A DNA stretch of 64,000 nt from Friedmanniella luteola (GCF_900105065.1 NZ_LT629749.1:1550001-1614000); one strand, 5' to 3'. Positions 24,991 to 34,585 are shown, counted from the stretch's first letter. Numbers and translations: made by a program. The notes: generated from the sequence alone by a model not told the origin.

Positions 24991-26292
24991 GTGCACCGAC
25001 GCACCCTCGCCCTCCGAGCCCTGGCCGGCCTGGCCGCCCTGGGCCTCGCCCTCACCGCCTGCGGAGGGGGCGGTGACGCCCCCTCGACCACCGAGGCCCA
25101 GACGAAGAAGGGTCCGATCACCGTCTGGTACTCCAACAACGAGCAGGAGGTCGCCTGGGGCAAGGCCATGGTCCAGGCCTGGAACTCCGCGCACCCCGAG
25201 GAGAAGGTCGAGGGCCAGGAGATCCCCGCCGGCAAGAGCAGCGAGGAGGTCATCGGCGCGGCCATCACCGCCGGCACGGCACCCTGCCTCGTCTTCAACA
25301 CCGCTCCGTCGGCGGTCGGCCAGTTCCAGCGCCAGGGCGGTCTGGTCAACCTGGCCACCTTCCCCGACGGTGCCGGCTACATCAGCGAGCGCAGCGGCGC
25401 CACGGCCGACCAGTACAAGGCGGCCGACGGCGGCTTCTACCAGATGCCGTGGAAGTCGAACCCGGTGATGATCTTCTACAACAAGAAGCTGTTCTCGAAG
25501 GCCGGCCTCGACCCCGAGAAGCCCGCCCTGGCGACCTACGACGAGTTCCTCGCGGCCGCCGAGAAGATCAAGGACTCCGGCGCCGCCGACTACGCGATCT
25601 ACCCGGCTCCGACGAGCGAGTTCTTCCAGACGCAGTTCGACTTCATGCCGCTCTACGCCGCCGCGAGCGGGGGCAAGTCCCTGGTCGCGGACGGCAAGGC
25701 GACGTTCACCGACCAGGCCGGGATCGACGTCGCGACCTTCTGGCGGGACGTCTACGCCGGGGGCTACGCGGGTCAGGAGACCTACCAGGGCGACTCCTTC
25801 GCCGACGGCAAGGCGGCGATGGCCATCGTCGGGCCGTGGGCCATCGCCGTCTACCAGGACAAGGTGGAGTGGGGGTCGGTGCCGGTGCCGACCAAGGCCG
25901 GCATCCCGGCCGACCAGACCTACACGTTCAGCGACGCCAAGAACGTCGGGCTGTTCAGCGCCTGCCAGAACCAGGGGACCGCGTGGGAGGTGCTGAAGTT
26001 CGCGACCAGCGCCGAGCAGGACGGCCAGCTCCTCGAGAAGACGGGGCAGATGCCGTTGCGGACGGACCTGCAGGCGGCCTTCCCGGACTACTTCCAGGAG
26101 AACCCGGCCTACCTCCAGTTCGGCAGCCAGGCCGCTCGCACGGTCGAGGTGCCCGCCGGGCCGAAGACGGTGGAGATGCTCCAGGACTTCCGCGACCAGT
26201 GGACCAAGGCGGTCATCACCGGCGACGGCGACGTGACGGCGGCCCTGCAGACCGCGGCCGACCAGATCAACGCGCTGGCCGGCGAGCGGTAG
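24991..26292 (+). CDS. ABC transporter sugar-binding lipoprotein (family 1)
   Basis: 433 aa. Signal peptide with lipobox ALGLALTAC; lipidated Cys at residue 24, followed by a Gly-rich linker. The mature part has the family-1 extracellular solute-binding fold (ITVWYSNNEQEVAWGK, YQMPWKSNPVMIFYNKKLF, AMAIVGPWAIAVYQ). It captures an oligosaccharide outside the membrane and delivers it to the two permeases encoded next. GTG start with a strong AAGGAG SD. No ATPase gene is in the operon, so a shared MsiK-type ATPase elsewhere probably energises uptake, as is usual in actinobacteria. Confidence 0.93.
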   Translation: MHRRTLALRALAGLAALGLALTACGGGGDAPSTTEAQTKKGPITVWYSNNEQEVAWGKAMVQAWNSAHPEEKVEGQEIPAGKSSEEVIGAAITAGTAPCLVFNTAPSAVGQFQRQGGLVNLATFPDGAGYISERSGATADQYKAADGGFYQMPWKSNPVMIFYNKKLFSKAGLDPEKPALATYDEFLAAAEKIKDSGAADYAIYPAPTSEFFQTQFDFMPLYAAASGGKSLVADGKATFTDQAGIDVATFWRDVYAGGYAGQETYQGDSFADGKAAMAIVGPWAIAVYQDKVEWGSVPVPTKAGIPADQTYTFSDAKNVGLFSACQNQGTAWEVLKFATSAEQDGQLLEKTGQMPLRTDLQAAFPDYFQENPAYLQFGSQAARTVEVPAGPKTVEMLQDFRDQWTKAVITGDGDVTAALQTAADQINALAGER

Positions 26293-26296
26293 CGCG

Positions 26297-27256
26297 GTGA
26301 CCGCTCTCGCCGACACCCGCCCCGGCGGCACCGCCGCCCGGTCCGGGACGGAGCGACCGCGGCCGGCCCGGCTCGGGCGCCGGCTGCTCGGCCGGCACCC
26401 GCTCGGGCTGCTGCTCAGCGCGCCCTACCTCGTCTTCGTGCTGGTCGTCTTCGCCTACCCGCTCGTCTTCGCCGGCTACATGTCGTTCCGCGACTACTTC
26501 TTCGCCGCCCCGGGCGTCGACGTCGACCGGCCCTTCGTCGGGCTGGAGAACTACCGGACCCTCGTCGCCGACCCGGCCGTCCGGCGGTCCTTCGTCAACG
26601 TCGCGGTGTTCCTGCTGATCAACGTGCCGCTGACCGTGGTCGGCTCGTTGGTGCTGGCCTCGCTGCTCAACCGGGTGGTGCACCTGCGGACCTTCCTGCG
26701 GGTGTCGTACTACCTGCCCTACATCGCCGCCAGCGTCGCGATCGTCGCCGTCTGGCTGTTCCTGTTCAGCGGCGGCGGCATCGTCAACCAGGTGCTCGGC
26801 CCGCTGGCGCCCGACCCCACCTGGTTGATCAACTCCGCGTGGGCCATGCCCTCGATCGCGCTCTTCGTGACCTGGAAGCAGATGGGGTTCTACATCCTGC
26901 TGTACCTGGCCGCGCTGCAGAACGTGCCGGAGGAGCTCTACGAGTCCGCGGCCACCGACGGGGCGACCCGGCTGCAGCAGTTCGTGAACGTCACCGTGCC
27001 CGGGGTCCGCCCTGCCACCGTGCTCGTGCTGCTGCTCGCCACCGTCACGGGGGCCAACCTGTTCACCGAGCCGTACCTGCTGACCGGCGGCGGCGGCCCG
27101 AACGGGGCGTCGGCCTCGCCCGTCCTGATCATGTACCAGGAGGGGATCGAGCAGGGCAAGCCCGGCTACGCCGCCGCCATCGGCGTCGTGCTGGTGCTCG
27201 CCACCCTGGTGATCGCCCTGCTGCAGAACCGCTTCGCCGGGGAGAGGGACCGATGA
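26297..27256 (+). CDS. Sugar ABC transporter permease (MalF/UgpA type)
   Basis: 319 aa, six hydrophobic segments beginning with LGLLLSAPYLVFVLVVFAYP. The cytoplasmic EAA loop that contacts the ATPase is visible as EELYESAATDGATRLQQFVN near residue 214. Forms the translocation pore with the next gene product. GTG start 4 nt after the binding-protein stop and stop overlapping the next ATG, so tightly coupled in the operon. Confidence 0.93.
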   Translation: MTALADTRPGGTAARSGTERPRPARLGRRLLGRHPLGLLLSAPYLVFVLVVFAYPLVFAGYMSFRDYFFAAPGVDVDRPFVGLENYRTLVADPAVRRSFVNVAVFLLINVPLTVVGSLVLASLLNRVVHLRTFLRVSYYLPYIAASVAIVAVWLFLFSGGGIVNQVLGPLAPDPTWLINSAWAMPSIALFVTWKQMGFYILLYLAALQNVPEELYESAATDGATRLQQFVNVTVPGVRPATVLVLLLATVTGANLFTEPYLLTGGGGPNGASASPVLIMYQEGIEQGKPGYAAAIGVVLVLATLVIALLQNRFAGERDR

Positions 27257-28086
27257 GCCGCGCCGCCACCGTCCTGCGGGGGCTGGTGCTGGGGCTGGGT
27301 GCCCTTGTCTTCCTGTTCCCCTTCTACTACATGGTGATGGGCTCGCTGCAGACCGCACCCGACCAGAGCGTGGCCGGGGCCTTCCCGCACCCGGGCAACC
27401 TGACCGGCGCCAACTACGTCGCCATCGACAGCCGGATCAGCCTCGTCCGCGGGCTGGTGAACTCGGGCATCTTCACCGGCGGGGTGGTGCTGTGCACGGT
27501 GGTCTTCGCCGTGCTCGTGGGCTACGCGCTGGCCGTGCTGCAGTGGCGCGGCCGCGGGGTGACCTTCGCCCTGGCGCTGCTCGTGCAGGTGGTGCCCTTC
27601 CAGCTGCTGATCATCCCCCTGTACGTCCTGATCGCGCGCAACTACGGCCTGGCCGACAACTACCTCGGGATGATCTTGCCGTTCGCGATCAACTCGACCG
27701 CGGTGATCATCTTCCGGCAGTACTTCCTGCAGGTGCCCAAGGAGCTCTTCGAGGCCGCCCGCATCGACGGCGCGGGCGAGGTCGGGCTGCTCGTCCGCGT
27801 CGCCCTGCCCCTGGTCAGGCCGGCCCTGGTGACCGTCGTCCTGCTCACCTTCATCGGGCCCTGGAACGAGTTCCTGTGGCCGTTCCTGATCACCAAGCGG
27901 GCCGACATGCAGCCGCTGGCGGTCTCGCTGGCCAACTACATCACCAACGTGGCGGCCACTGCGGCGAACCCGTTCGGCGCGGCGATGGCGGGCGCCGTGG
28001 TCCTGGCCGCCCCGCTCGTCGTGCTCTTCATCGTCTTCCAGCGCTACTTCATCTCCACCGACCTCGGGTCCGGGGTCAAGGGATGA
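27253..28086 (+). CDS. Sugar ABC transporter permease (MalG/UgpE type)
   Basis: 277 aa, six hydrophobic segments (VLGLGALVFLFPFYYMVMGS first) and an EAA loop KELFEAARIDGAGEVGLLVR near residue 164. Partner of the preceding permease. ATGA overlaps on both sides link it to the upstream permease and the downstream GH130 gene, so uptake and degradation are translated together. Confidence 0.93.
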   Translation: MSRAATVLRGLVLGLGALVFLFPFYYMVMGSLQTAPDQSVAGAFPHPGNLTGANYVAIDSRISLVRGLVNSGIFTGGVVLCTVVFAVLVGYALAVLQWRGRGVTFALALLVQVVPFQLLIIPLYVLIARNYGLADNYLGMILPFAINSTAVIIFRQYFLQVPKELFEAARIDGAGEVGLLVRVALPLVRPALVTVVLLTFIGPWNEFLWPFLITKRADMQPLAVSLANYITNVAATAANPFGAAMAGAVVLAAPLVVLFIVFQRYFISTDLGSGVKG

Positions 28087-29234
28087 CGCCGCACGCCGAA
28101 CCCTCCCGAGAGGCCCCCGCTCCCATGACCGCCCTGCTCCGGACCGCCCCCGCTCCCGCCGTCGAGGCCGACCGCTTCCCCTACCGGCTCAGCCGCCTCG
28201 GGGTGGTCATGAGCCCCGAGGAGGGCAACCCGCACGAGGTCGAGGGGGTCCTCAACCCGGGTAGCGGCCGCACGCCCGACGGCCGGCTGCACCTGCTGCC
28301 CCGCCTGGTCGCCGCGGGCAACGTCTCCCGGATCGGCCTGGCGGAGGTGGTCCTCACCGACGGCGTGCCGACCGGGGTCCGCCGGGACGGGTTGCTGATG
28401 GAGCCCGACCGCAGCTGGGAGCGCGGGGTCGGCCACGGTGGTGTCGAAGACCCGCGGGTGACGTTCGTCGCCGCCCTCGGCCTGCACGTGATGACCTATG
28501 TCGCCTACGGGCCGCTGGGCCCGCGGACGGCTGTGGCGACCTCGTCCGACCTGCGCACCTGGACCCGGCTGGGCCCCGTGCTCTACGGCTACGACGACGC
28601 CCTCGACTGCGACCTCAACCTCTACCCCAACAAGGACACCACCTTCTTCCCGGAGCCGGTCACCGCTCCGGACGGGACGCCCAGCCTGGCGGTCCTGCAC
28701 CGGCCGATGTGGGATCTCGGGGAGATGGTGCCGGGCGAGGGCGACCAGCCGCCGACCGGGCTGCCGGACGACCGCGGCAGCATCTGGATCGCCTTCGTGC
28801 CGCTGGCGGAGGCCCGGGCGGACGTCCGGGCGCTGGTGCACTGGCGCCAGCACCGCTTCGTCGCCGGACCGGAGCACCCGTTCGAGGAGCTGAAGATCGG
28901 CGGCGGCCCGGCGCCGCTCCGGGTGCCCGAGGGCTGGCTGCTGCTGCATCACGGCGTGACGGGCGAGCTGGTCCGGGCCTTCGCGCAGCAGAAGAAGGTC
29001 CACTACGCCGCGGGCGGGATGATCCTGCACGCCGAGCGACCCTGGGAGGTGGTGCTGCGGACGAGCACGCCGCTGCTGGAGGCCGTCACCGCCGAGGAGC
29101 GCTCGGGGATCGTGCCCAACGTCGTCTTCCCCACCGCCATCGAGACCGTCGACGACGTGCACTACGTCTTCTACGGGATGGCCGACTCGAAGATCGGTGT
29201 GGCCCGGCTCGACCGGACCGCCGACCCCGCCTGA
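28083..29234 (+). CDS. Glycoside hydrolase family 130 protein (beta-mannoside phosphorylase/hydrolase type)
   Basis: 383 aa, five-bladed beta-propeller family. The GH130 signatures are present: GHGGVEDPRVTFV near residue 119 with the catalytic Asp, DCDLNLYPNKDTTFFPEP near 175 and EELKIGGGPAPLRVPEGWLL near 265. GH130 enzymes phosphorolyse or hydrolyse beta-1,2- or beta-1,4-mannosides. No signal peptide, so it acts on imported sugar in the cytosol. An ATGA overlap couples it to the permease. An internal ATG 42 bp downstream is an alternative start. Phosphorylase versus hydrolase cannot be settled by eye. Confidence 0.88.
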   Translation: MTPHAEPSREAPAPMTALLRTAPAPAVEADRFPYRLSRLGVVMSPEEGNPHEVEGVLNPGSGRTPDGRLHLLPRLVAAGNVSRIGLAEVVLTDGVPTGVRRDGLLMEPDRSWERGVGHGGVEDPRVTFVAALGLHVMTYVAYGPLGPRTAVATSSDLRTWTRLGPVLYGYDDALDCDLNLYPNKDTTFFPEPVTAPDGTPSLAVLHRPMWDLGEMVPGEGDQPPTGLPDDRGSIWIAFVPLAEARADVRALVHWRQHRFVAGPEHPFEELKIGGGPAPLRVPEGWLLLHHGVTGELVRAFAQQKKVHYAAGGMILHAERPWEVVLRTSTPLLEAVTAEERSGIVPNVVFPTAIETVDDVHYVFYGMADSKIGVARLDRTADPA

Positions 29235-29270
29235 CCCGTCCAGCCCCTGCCGCCCGACCCGAGGACTTCG

Positions 29271-31298
29271 ATGACGAAGCACCGCCTGACCCGACTGCTG
29301 CTCGCCGGCACCGCCTCCCTCAGCCTCGTCCTCGGGGCGGCGGTGACCGCCGGCCCCGCCGAGGCCCGGGCGCCCGAGCCGCGGACCGGGCCGGGCGTGC
29401 TGACCAACACCGCGCACCTGGACTTCCTGCTCGACCAGGTGAGCCCCGCCGCCCTCCCGGAGCACACCACCTACCGGCTGGCCGACGAGCCCGCGCTGAC
29501 CATGCCCTGGACCTACGCCGACGCCCGGGCCGCCGGCACCTTCGAGCGGGTCGGCGGTGGGCCGGAGGACCCGGTGACCGGCGACTACGGCCAGGGTGCC
29601 TTCAACGCCGACGACGTCTCCCGCGCGGCGGTGGTCTACCTGCGGCACTGGCGCCAGGTCGGTGACGACGCCAGCCGCCGGAAGGCCTACCAGCTGCTCC
29701 GTGGCCTCACCTACCTGCAGACGGCGACCGGCCCGGACCGCGGCAACGTCGTCCTCTGGATGCAGGCGGACGGCGACCTCAACCCCAGCGCGGAGCCCGT
29801 CGAGCTGCCCGACCCGTCGGACTCGGAGGAGAGCTACTGGCTGGCCCGGACGCTGTGGGCCCTCGGTGAGGGCTATGCCGCCTTCGCGGACACCGACCCG
29901 GCCTTCGCGGCCTTCCTGCAAGACCGGCTCCAGCTGTCCGTCGGCGCCGTCCGTCGCCAGGTGCTGGACCAGTACGGCCGCTACACCGTCAGCGACGGCA
30001 GGCGGGTGCCCCGCTGGCTGATCGTCGACGGCGCGGACGCCACGGCGGAGGCGGCGCTCGGGCTGTCGGCCTACCTCGGGGCGGCGCCCCAGGACCGCGC
30101 CACCCGGCGCGTGCTGGGTCAGCTGCTCGAGGGGGTGGCCGCGATGGCGACGGCCCGCTCGGGCTGGCCCTACGGCGCGGTCCTGCCGTGGGCGGAGTCC
30201 CGGTCGATGTGGCACGCCTGGTCCTCGCAGATGGCCGGCGCGCTCGCCCTCGGCTCCGCGACGCTCCGCCGTCCGGCCCTGCTGCGGCCGGCGGTCCGGG
30301 AGGCCGTCGCCTTCGACCCGACGCTGCTGGCCGCCGGCGGGCCGGACAACGCGTGGTACCCGACCCCGGTCGACCGCACCCAGATCGCCTACGGCGCCGA
30401 CTCGCGGGTGCAGAACCTGCTGGCGACGGCCGACGCGGCCCGGCTGCCCGGGCTCCTCCCGCTCGCGGCGATGAACGCGAGCTGGTTCTTCGGCACCAAC
30501 CGCTCCGGGGCCCCCGTCTACGACCCGGCCACCGGCGTCACCTTCGACGGCGTGGCCCCCGACGGGACCGTCAACCGGAACAGCGGGGCGGAGAGCACCA
30601 TCCACGGCCTGCTCACCATGCTGGCGCTCGACGCCCACCCCACGGTCCGGGCGCAGGCGGTCGGCTGGACGCGGGCCCCCGTCCGGGACGGCCTGGTCAG
30701 CGTGGAGGCCGAGACCGCGACGGCCACCACCGGCTCGACCGTCACCCCCACCTCCGCCTGGACGGGGGAGTCCCAGCTCGGCGGCGGCGCCTACCTGCGG
30801 CTGGACCGCGGGGAGCGGGCCCGGCTCGTCCTCGGCGCCGACGACCAGCCGCGGCTGCTGGAGCCGGTGGTCCTGCGGCCGGCGCGCTCCGGACCGGTCA
30901 GCCGCTGGTCGACGGGCGACCGGGCGACGACGCTGCGCTCGCCGGCGCTGGCCCAGGGCATCTCGCCCGTGCCGGGCGTGCTGCTGCCCCAACGGCTCGG
31001 CCCCCTGCTGGCCCCCGACGAGGACGCCGTCGCCGTCCGGGCCCGGAGCGGCACCCTCGCCCTGGACGCCGTGCTGGCCCGGCCGCAGGTCTCCCGCGTG
31101 CTCTACCCGACCGCCGGCGGCGGCACCGAGCTCCTCACCTCCGCCGCCCCCGGGCGGGTTCAGGCCTCCACCACGCTGGCCGGGCCGCGCCGCGAGGTCC
31201 GCTACGACCGGGACGGGGTGCTCGTGTCCCGCCGGCTGCTGGACCCGGGCCAGCGGGCCCGGGTGGAGCCGGGCGGCTTCACGGTGGTCAGCCGCTGA
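29271..31298 (+). CDS. Large secreted protein with (alpha/alpha)-barrel-like N-terminal region, function unknown
   Basis: 675 aa. Sec signal peptide (RLTRLLLAGTASLSLVLGAA) with likely cleavage after AEA near residue 32. Residues ~60-480 look like repeated helical hairpins of a six-hairpin glycosidase toroid (YLRHWRQVGDDASRRKAYQL, YWLARTLWALGEGYAAF, SMWHAWSSQMAGALAL, ESTIHGLLTMLAL). Residues ~490-675 are probably beta-rich, like an accessory domain. No catalytic residues can be named. It follows the GH130 gene by 36 bp as the last gene of the LacI operon, so it may act outside the cell to release the imported mannoside. Role is inferred from context only. Confidence 0.7.
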   Translation: MTKHRLTRLLLAGTASLSLVLGAAVTAGPAEARAPEPRTGPGVLTNTAHLDFLLDQVSPAALPEHTTYRLADEPALTMPWTYADARAAGTFERVGGGPEDPVTGDYGQGAFNADDVSRAAVVYLRHWRQVGDDASRRKAYQLLRGLTYLQTATGPDRGNVVLWMQADGDLNPSAEPVELPDPSDSEESYWLARTLWALGEGYAAFADTDPAFAAFLQDRLQLSVGAVRRQVLDQYGRYTVSDGRRVPRWLIVDGADATAEAALGLSAYLGAAPQDRATRRVLGQLLEGVAAMATARSGWPYGAVLPWAESRSMWHAWSSQMAGALALGSATLRRPALLRPAVREAVAFDPTLLAAGGPDNAWYPTPVDRTQIAYGADSRVQNLLATADAARLPGLLPLAAMNASWFFGTNRSGAPVYDPATGVTFDGVAPDGTVNRNSGAESTIHGLLTMLALDAHPTVRAQAVGWTRAPVRDGLVSVEAETATATTGSTVTPTSAWTGESQLGGGAYLRLDRGERARLVLGADDQPRLLEPVVLRPARSGPVSRWSTGDRATTLRSPALAQGISPVPGVLLPQRLGPLLAPDEDAVAVRARSGTLALDAVLARPQVSRVLYPTAGGGTELLTSAAPGRVQASTTLAGPRREVRYDRDGVLVSRRLLDPGQRARVEPGGFTVVSR

Positions 31299-31432
31299 GC
31301 CGGCCGGGGACTGGGGGCTGGCGAGCCGGCGGGCGGCGCGACGGGTGCCGCTGGTGCGTCCGGTGAGCTGGTCACCGGCCGCGTCGCCGGGCCGAGCATC
31401 GGCCGTGCGCGATCGGTCATACTGGGCAGGCC

Positions 31433-32947
31433 ATGCCTGTCCCCACTGCGCCCACCCTGCCCACCCTCGCCCGGGAGGCCGACGACCTGCTCGCGGTCCA
31501 CCTCGTCACGCTCGGTTGCGCGCGCAACGAGGTCGACTCCGAGGAGCTCGCGGCCCGGCTCGAGGACGGCGGCTTCCGGCTCGTCGCCGACCCCGAGGAC
31601 GCGGACGCGGTGATGGTGAACACCTGCGGCTTCGTGGAGGCGGCCAAGAAGGACTCCGTCGACACCCTGCTGGCGGCGGCCGATCTCAAGGAGCAGGGCC
31701 GGCCCCGGGCCGTCGTCGCCGTCGGCTGCCTGGCCGAGCGCTACGGGAACGAGCTCGCCGAGTCGCTGCCTGAGACCGACGCGGTGCTCAGCTTCGACGA
31801 CTACGCCGACGTCGCCGGACGGCTGTCCGCCATCCTCGCGGGGCAGCCGCACACCGCCCACGTCCCCCGCGACCGGCGGACCCTGCTCCCGATGGCTCCC
31901 GCGGCCCGCCGTGCGGCCGCCCAGGGGCAGAGCCTGCCCGGGCACGGCACCCCGGCCCCCGCCGCCGCTGCTCCGGACCTGCCGGTCGGTCTGGCCCCGG
32001 CCAGCGGTCCGCGCCCGTTGCGCCGCCGGCTCGAGGGCGGGCCCACCGCGCCGCTCAAGATCGCCTCCGGCTGCGACCGCCGCTGCGCCTTCTGCGCCAT
32101 CCCCGCCTTCCGTGGCGCCTACCTCTCCCGCCCCGCCGCCGAGGTCGTCACCGAGGCGCGCTGGCTGGTCGAGCAGGGCGTCCGCGAGCTCTTCCTGGTC
32201 AGCGAGAACACCTCGTCCTACGGCAAGGACCTGGGCGACATCCGCGCCCTGGAGGCCCTGCTCGGCGAGCTCAGCGCCCTGGACGGGCTCGACTGGATCC
32301 GGGTGTCCTACCTGCAGCCGGCCGAGGTGCGGCCCAGCCTGGTCAGCGCGATGACGAGCACGCCCAAGGTGGTGCCGTACTTCGACCTCTCCTTCCAGCA
32401 CGCCTCGCCGACGCTGCTCCGGCGGATGCGCCGGTTCGGCGACCCGGACTCCTTCCTGGCCCTGATCGCCTCCATCCGGGCGCAAGCGCCCACCGCCGGC
32501 ATCCGGTCCAACGTCATCTGCGGGTTCCCGGGGGAGACCGAGGCCGACGTCGACGTCCTGTGCGACTTCCTCGGTGAGGCCGGCCTCGACGCCATCGGTG
32601 TCTTCGGCTACTCCGACGAGGACGGCACCGAGGCGGCGCGGCTGGACCGCCAGCTGCCCCTCGACGTGGTGGAGGAGCGGCGCGAGCGGCTCGCCGACCT
32701 GGTCGACGAGCTGGTCGCCGAGCGCGCGGCCCAGCGCGTCGGCGAGACGGTGCAGGTCCTGGTGGAGGAGGTCGACGACGTTGTCACCGGCCGCGCGGCC
32801 CACCAGGGGCCCGAGGTCGACGGCTCGGTCGAGCTCGTGGACGCCGCCGGTGCGCGGGTCGGTGCGTTCGTGCCGGCCGTGGTGACCGCCAGCGCGGGGG
32901 CCGACCTCGTCGCCCGACCGCTCCCGACGTGGTCCGGCCGTGTCTGA
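31433..32947 (+). CDS. rimO: Ribosomal protein uS12 methylthiotransferase RimO
   Basis: 504 aa radical-SAM methylthiotransferase that modifies Asp of ribosomal protein S12. N-terminal UPF0004 domain with [18 protein letters not shown] and [14 protein letters not shown]; radical-SAM cluster cysteines C214, C218, C221 in [14 protein letters not shown]-terminal TRAM domain. An Ala/Pro-rich insert (about residues 145-200) lengthens the link between the first two domains, as in many actinobacterial RimO proteins. A CATACT -10-like sequence lies 9 nt upstream. Its stop overlaps the GTG of pgsA (8 bp), starting the rimO-pgsA-cinA operon. Confidence 0.95.
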   Translation: MPVPTAPTLPTLAREADDLLAVHLVTLGCARNEVDSEELAARLEDGGFRLVADPEDADAVMVNTCGFVEAAKKDSVDTLLAAADLKEQGRPRAVVAVGCLAERYGNELAESLPETDAVLSFDDYADVAGRLSAILAGQPHTAHVPRDRRTLLPMAPAARRAAAQGQSLPGHGTPAPAAAAPDLPVGLAPASGPRPLRRRLEGGPTAPLKIASGCDRRCAFCAIPAFRGAYLSRPAAEVVTEARWLVEQGVRELFLVSENTSSYGKDLGDIRALEALLGELSALDGLDWIRVSYLQPAEVRPSLVSAMTSTPKVVPYFDLSFQHASPTLLRRMRRFGDPDSFLALIASIRAQAPTAGIRSNVICGFPGETEADVDVLCDFLGEAGLDAIGVFGYSDEDGTEAARLDRQLPLDVVEERRERLADLVDELVAERAAQRVGETVQVLVEEVDDVVTGRAAHQGPEVDGSVELVDAAGARVGAFVPAVVTASAGADLVARPLPTWSGRV

Positions 32948-33593
32948 GGCGTCGACGCCGAAGCCGGCGAGCGGGCCCGACGCGGACGCCGTCGCGCCGT
33001 CGGAGCGCCACCCGATCGGGCCGATGGCCGAGCCGGAGACCAGCTCTTGGAACGTCCCGAACGCGCTGACGGCGCTGCGCATCGTCCTCGTCCCCGTCTT
33101 CGCCTGGATGCTGCTCGCCCACCCCGACGAGACCGGCTGGCGGATCGCCACCGCTCTGGTCTTCCTGGGGGCGATCCTCACCGACAGCCTGGACGGCCAC
33201 CTGGCCCGCAAGCACAACCTCATCACCCGCTTCGGCAAGCTCGCGGACCCCATTGCCGACAAGGCGCTCACCGGGATGGCGTTCATCGGGCTGTCGCTGG
33301 TCGGTGAGCTGTGGTGGTGGGTGACGGTCGTCATGCTCGTCCGCGAGTGGGGGATCACCCTGATGCGCTTCGTCGTCCTCCGCTACGGCGTGATGGCAGC
33401 GGGCCGCGGCGGGAAGCTCAAGACGGTGCTGCAGGCGGTGGCGATCATGCTCTACCTGCTGCCCCTGCCCGGCTGGGCGCACGTCGTCGCCGTCGTCGTG
33501 ATGCTCGTGGCGCTGGCCGTCACCGTCGTCACGGGCCTCGACTACGTCCGCGACGCCGTGGCCCTGCGCCGCCGGAGCCGGACCGGGTCGTGA
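32940..33593 (+). CDS. pgsA: CDP-alcohol phosphatidyltransferase (phosphatidylglycerophosphate synthase type)
   Basis: 217 aa membrane enzyme. The family motif D-G-x2-A-R-x8-G-x3-D-x3-D is intact ([11 protein letters not shown] then [11 protein letters not shown], about residues 83-105). Multiple hydrophobic segments follow. Transfers a phosphatidyl group from CDP-diacylglycerol to glycerol-3-phosphate, giving the precursor of phosphatidylglycerol and cardiolipin. GTG start lies inside the rimO 3' end; its stop overlaps the cinA GTG. The ~35-residue N-terminal extension is Pro/Ala-rich and probably disordered. Confidence 0.92.
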   Translation: MSEASTPKPASGPDADAVAPSERHPIGPMAEPETSSWNVPNALTALRIVLVPVFAWMLLAHPDETGWRIATALVFLGAILTDSLDGHLARKHNLITRFGKLADPIADKALTGMAFIGLSLVGELWWWVTVVMLVREWGITLMRFVVLRYGVMAAGRGGKLKTVLQAVAIMLYLLPLPGWAHVVAVVVMLVALAVTVVTGLDYVRDAVALRRRSRTGS

Positions 33594-34129
33594 CGGCGGG
33601 TCCGGACGTCGACGTGGCGCCCGCGCCCGGCGTCGACCCCGCGGCTGCGGCTGCCCTGGCGGCGTTGGCGGAGCACGGGGCCACCCTGGCCACCGCGGAG
33701 TCGTTGACCGGCGGGCTGATCGGTGCGCTGCTGACCTCCGTGCCGGGGGCGTCGGCCGGCTACGTGGGCGGGGTGATCAGCTACGCCACCCGGCTGAAGC
33801 ACACCCTCGTCGGGGTGCCGTCGACGACGCTCGACGAGCTCGGTCCCGTCGCCGCCCCCACGGCGCGCGCCATGGCGGCCGGGGTGGCCGCGCGCTGCGA
33901 CGCCGACTGGGGCCTGGCGGTGACGGGCGTCGCGGGACCGGAGCCGCAGGACGGCCACCCGGTCGGGCAGGTGTTCGTCGGGCTGGCCCGCCCGTCCACC
34001 GGCTGGACGAAGGTGGAGGAGCTGCGGCTCAGCGGTGACCGGGCCGCCATCCGCCGGCTCACCGCGCAGGCCGCGCTCACGCTGCTCACCGCAGCGGTGC
34101 GGAACAACGGGGCCGGCAGCGGGCGTTGA
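33590..34129 (+). CDS. cinA: CinA-family nicotinamide-nucleotide amidohydrolase (C-terminal domain protein)
   Basis: 179 aa, only the CinA C-terminal (PncC) domain: [20 protein letters not shown] near residue 28, [19 protein letters not shown] and [13 protein letters not shown]. PncC deamidates nicotinamide mononucleotide to nicotinate mononucleotide in pyridine-nucleotide recycling. The usual N-terminal COG1058 domain is absent, as in most actinobacterial CinA proteins. GTGA overlap with pgsA. Followed by clgR, matching the conserved pgsA-cinA-clgR order. Confidence 0.92.
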   Translation: MTAGPDVDVAPAPGVDPAAAAALAALAEHGATLATAESLTGGLIGALLTSVPGASAGYVGGVISYATRLKHTLVGVPSTTLDELGPVAAPTARAMAAGVAARCDADWGLAVTGVAGPEPQDGHPVGQVFVGLARPSTGWTKVEELRLSGDRAAIRRLTAQAALTLLTAAVRNNGAGSGR

Positions 34130-34184
34130 ACCACCGGCGTCCCAGCCCGAGCCAGGTCGGGGTCCGGGGCGCGGAAGAGGTGAG

Positions 34185-34190
34185 TACAGT
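34185..34190 (+). promoter_or_regulatory. -10 element TACAGT upstream of clgR
   Basis: TACAGT followed by 6 nt and an in-frame ATG at 34197. Transcription would begin at or near that ATG, giving either a leaderless clgR starting there or an 18-nt leader with AGGAG (34204-34208) before the ATG at 34215. Confidence 0.5.
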
Positions 34191-34214
34191 TTCTGCATGG
34201 GTCAGGAGCGTCCG

Positions 34215-34508
34215 ATGAAGCAGGTGCTGGTGCGTGAGCTCATCGGGGAGTCGCTGCGCGAGGAGCGGGTCGCTCAGAGCCGCACCCTCCGCGAGGTCTC
34301 CAAGGCCGCCCGGGTCAGCCTCGGCTACCTGTCCGAGGTCGAACGGGGCCAGAAGGAGGCGTCGAGCGAGCTGCTCGCGTCCATCTGCTCCGCCCTCGAC
34401 CTGCCGCTCTCGGTGGTGCTCAACGTGGTGAGCGAGAAGATGTCGATGTACGAGCGGGTCACCCCGCTACCGACCGTCCGGGCCGTGCCGCAGGCCGCCG
34501 CCGCCTGA
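34215..34508 (+). CDS. clgR: XRE-family regulator ClgR
   Basis: 97 aa. Cro/cI-type helix-turn-helix: [20 protein letters not shown] then [20 protein letters not shown] (about residues 19-58), nearly the textbook ClgR sequence. ClgR activates clp protease and other proteostasis genes under stress, and the rimO/pgsA-cinA-clgR neighbourhood is conserved. Start at 34215 chosen for homology and the AGGAG SD; an in-frame ATG at 34197 adds six residues and sits 6 nt after a -10. The extended PspA-like neighbour seen in mycobacteria is absent here; the C-terminus (QAAAA) is not a clear protease tag. Confidence 0.9.
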   Translation: MKQVLVRELIGESLREERVAQSRTLREVSKAARVSLGYLSEVERGQKEASSELLASICSALDLPLSVVLNVVSEKMSMYERVTPLPTVRAVPQAAAA

Positions 34509-34530
34509 ACGGACCCCCCGCCTCACCTCT

Positions 34531-34559
34531 CCGCCGTCCCGAGCTCCTCGGGGCGGCGG
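34531..34559. terminator. 13-bp hairpin between convergent clgR and lhr
   Basis: CCGCCGTCCCGAG pairs with CTCGGGGCGGCGG around a CTC loop, with one G-U pair. Placed 22 bp after the clgR stop and 26 bp beyond the lhr stop, so a bidirectional intrinsic-type terminator is likely despite the lack of a T-run. Confidence 0.75.
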
Positions 34560-34585
34560 TGCTGTCTCCCGCCCCGGCGGCGGGC

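Noticed and set aside
28044-30992. 982-codon minus-strand frame
   Set aside because: Antisense to the GH130 and secreted-protein genes, low-complexity composition and no motifs.
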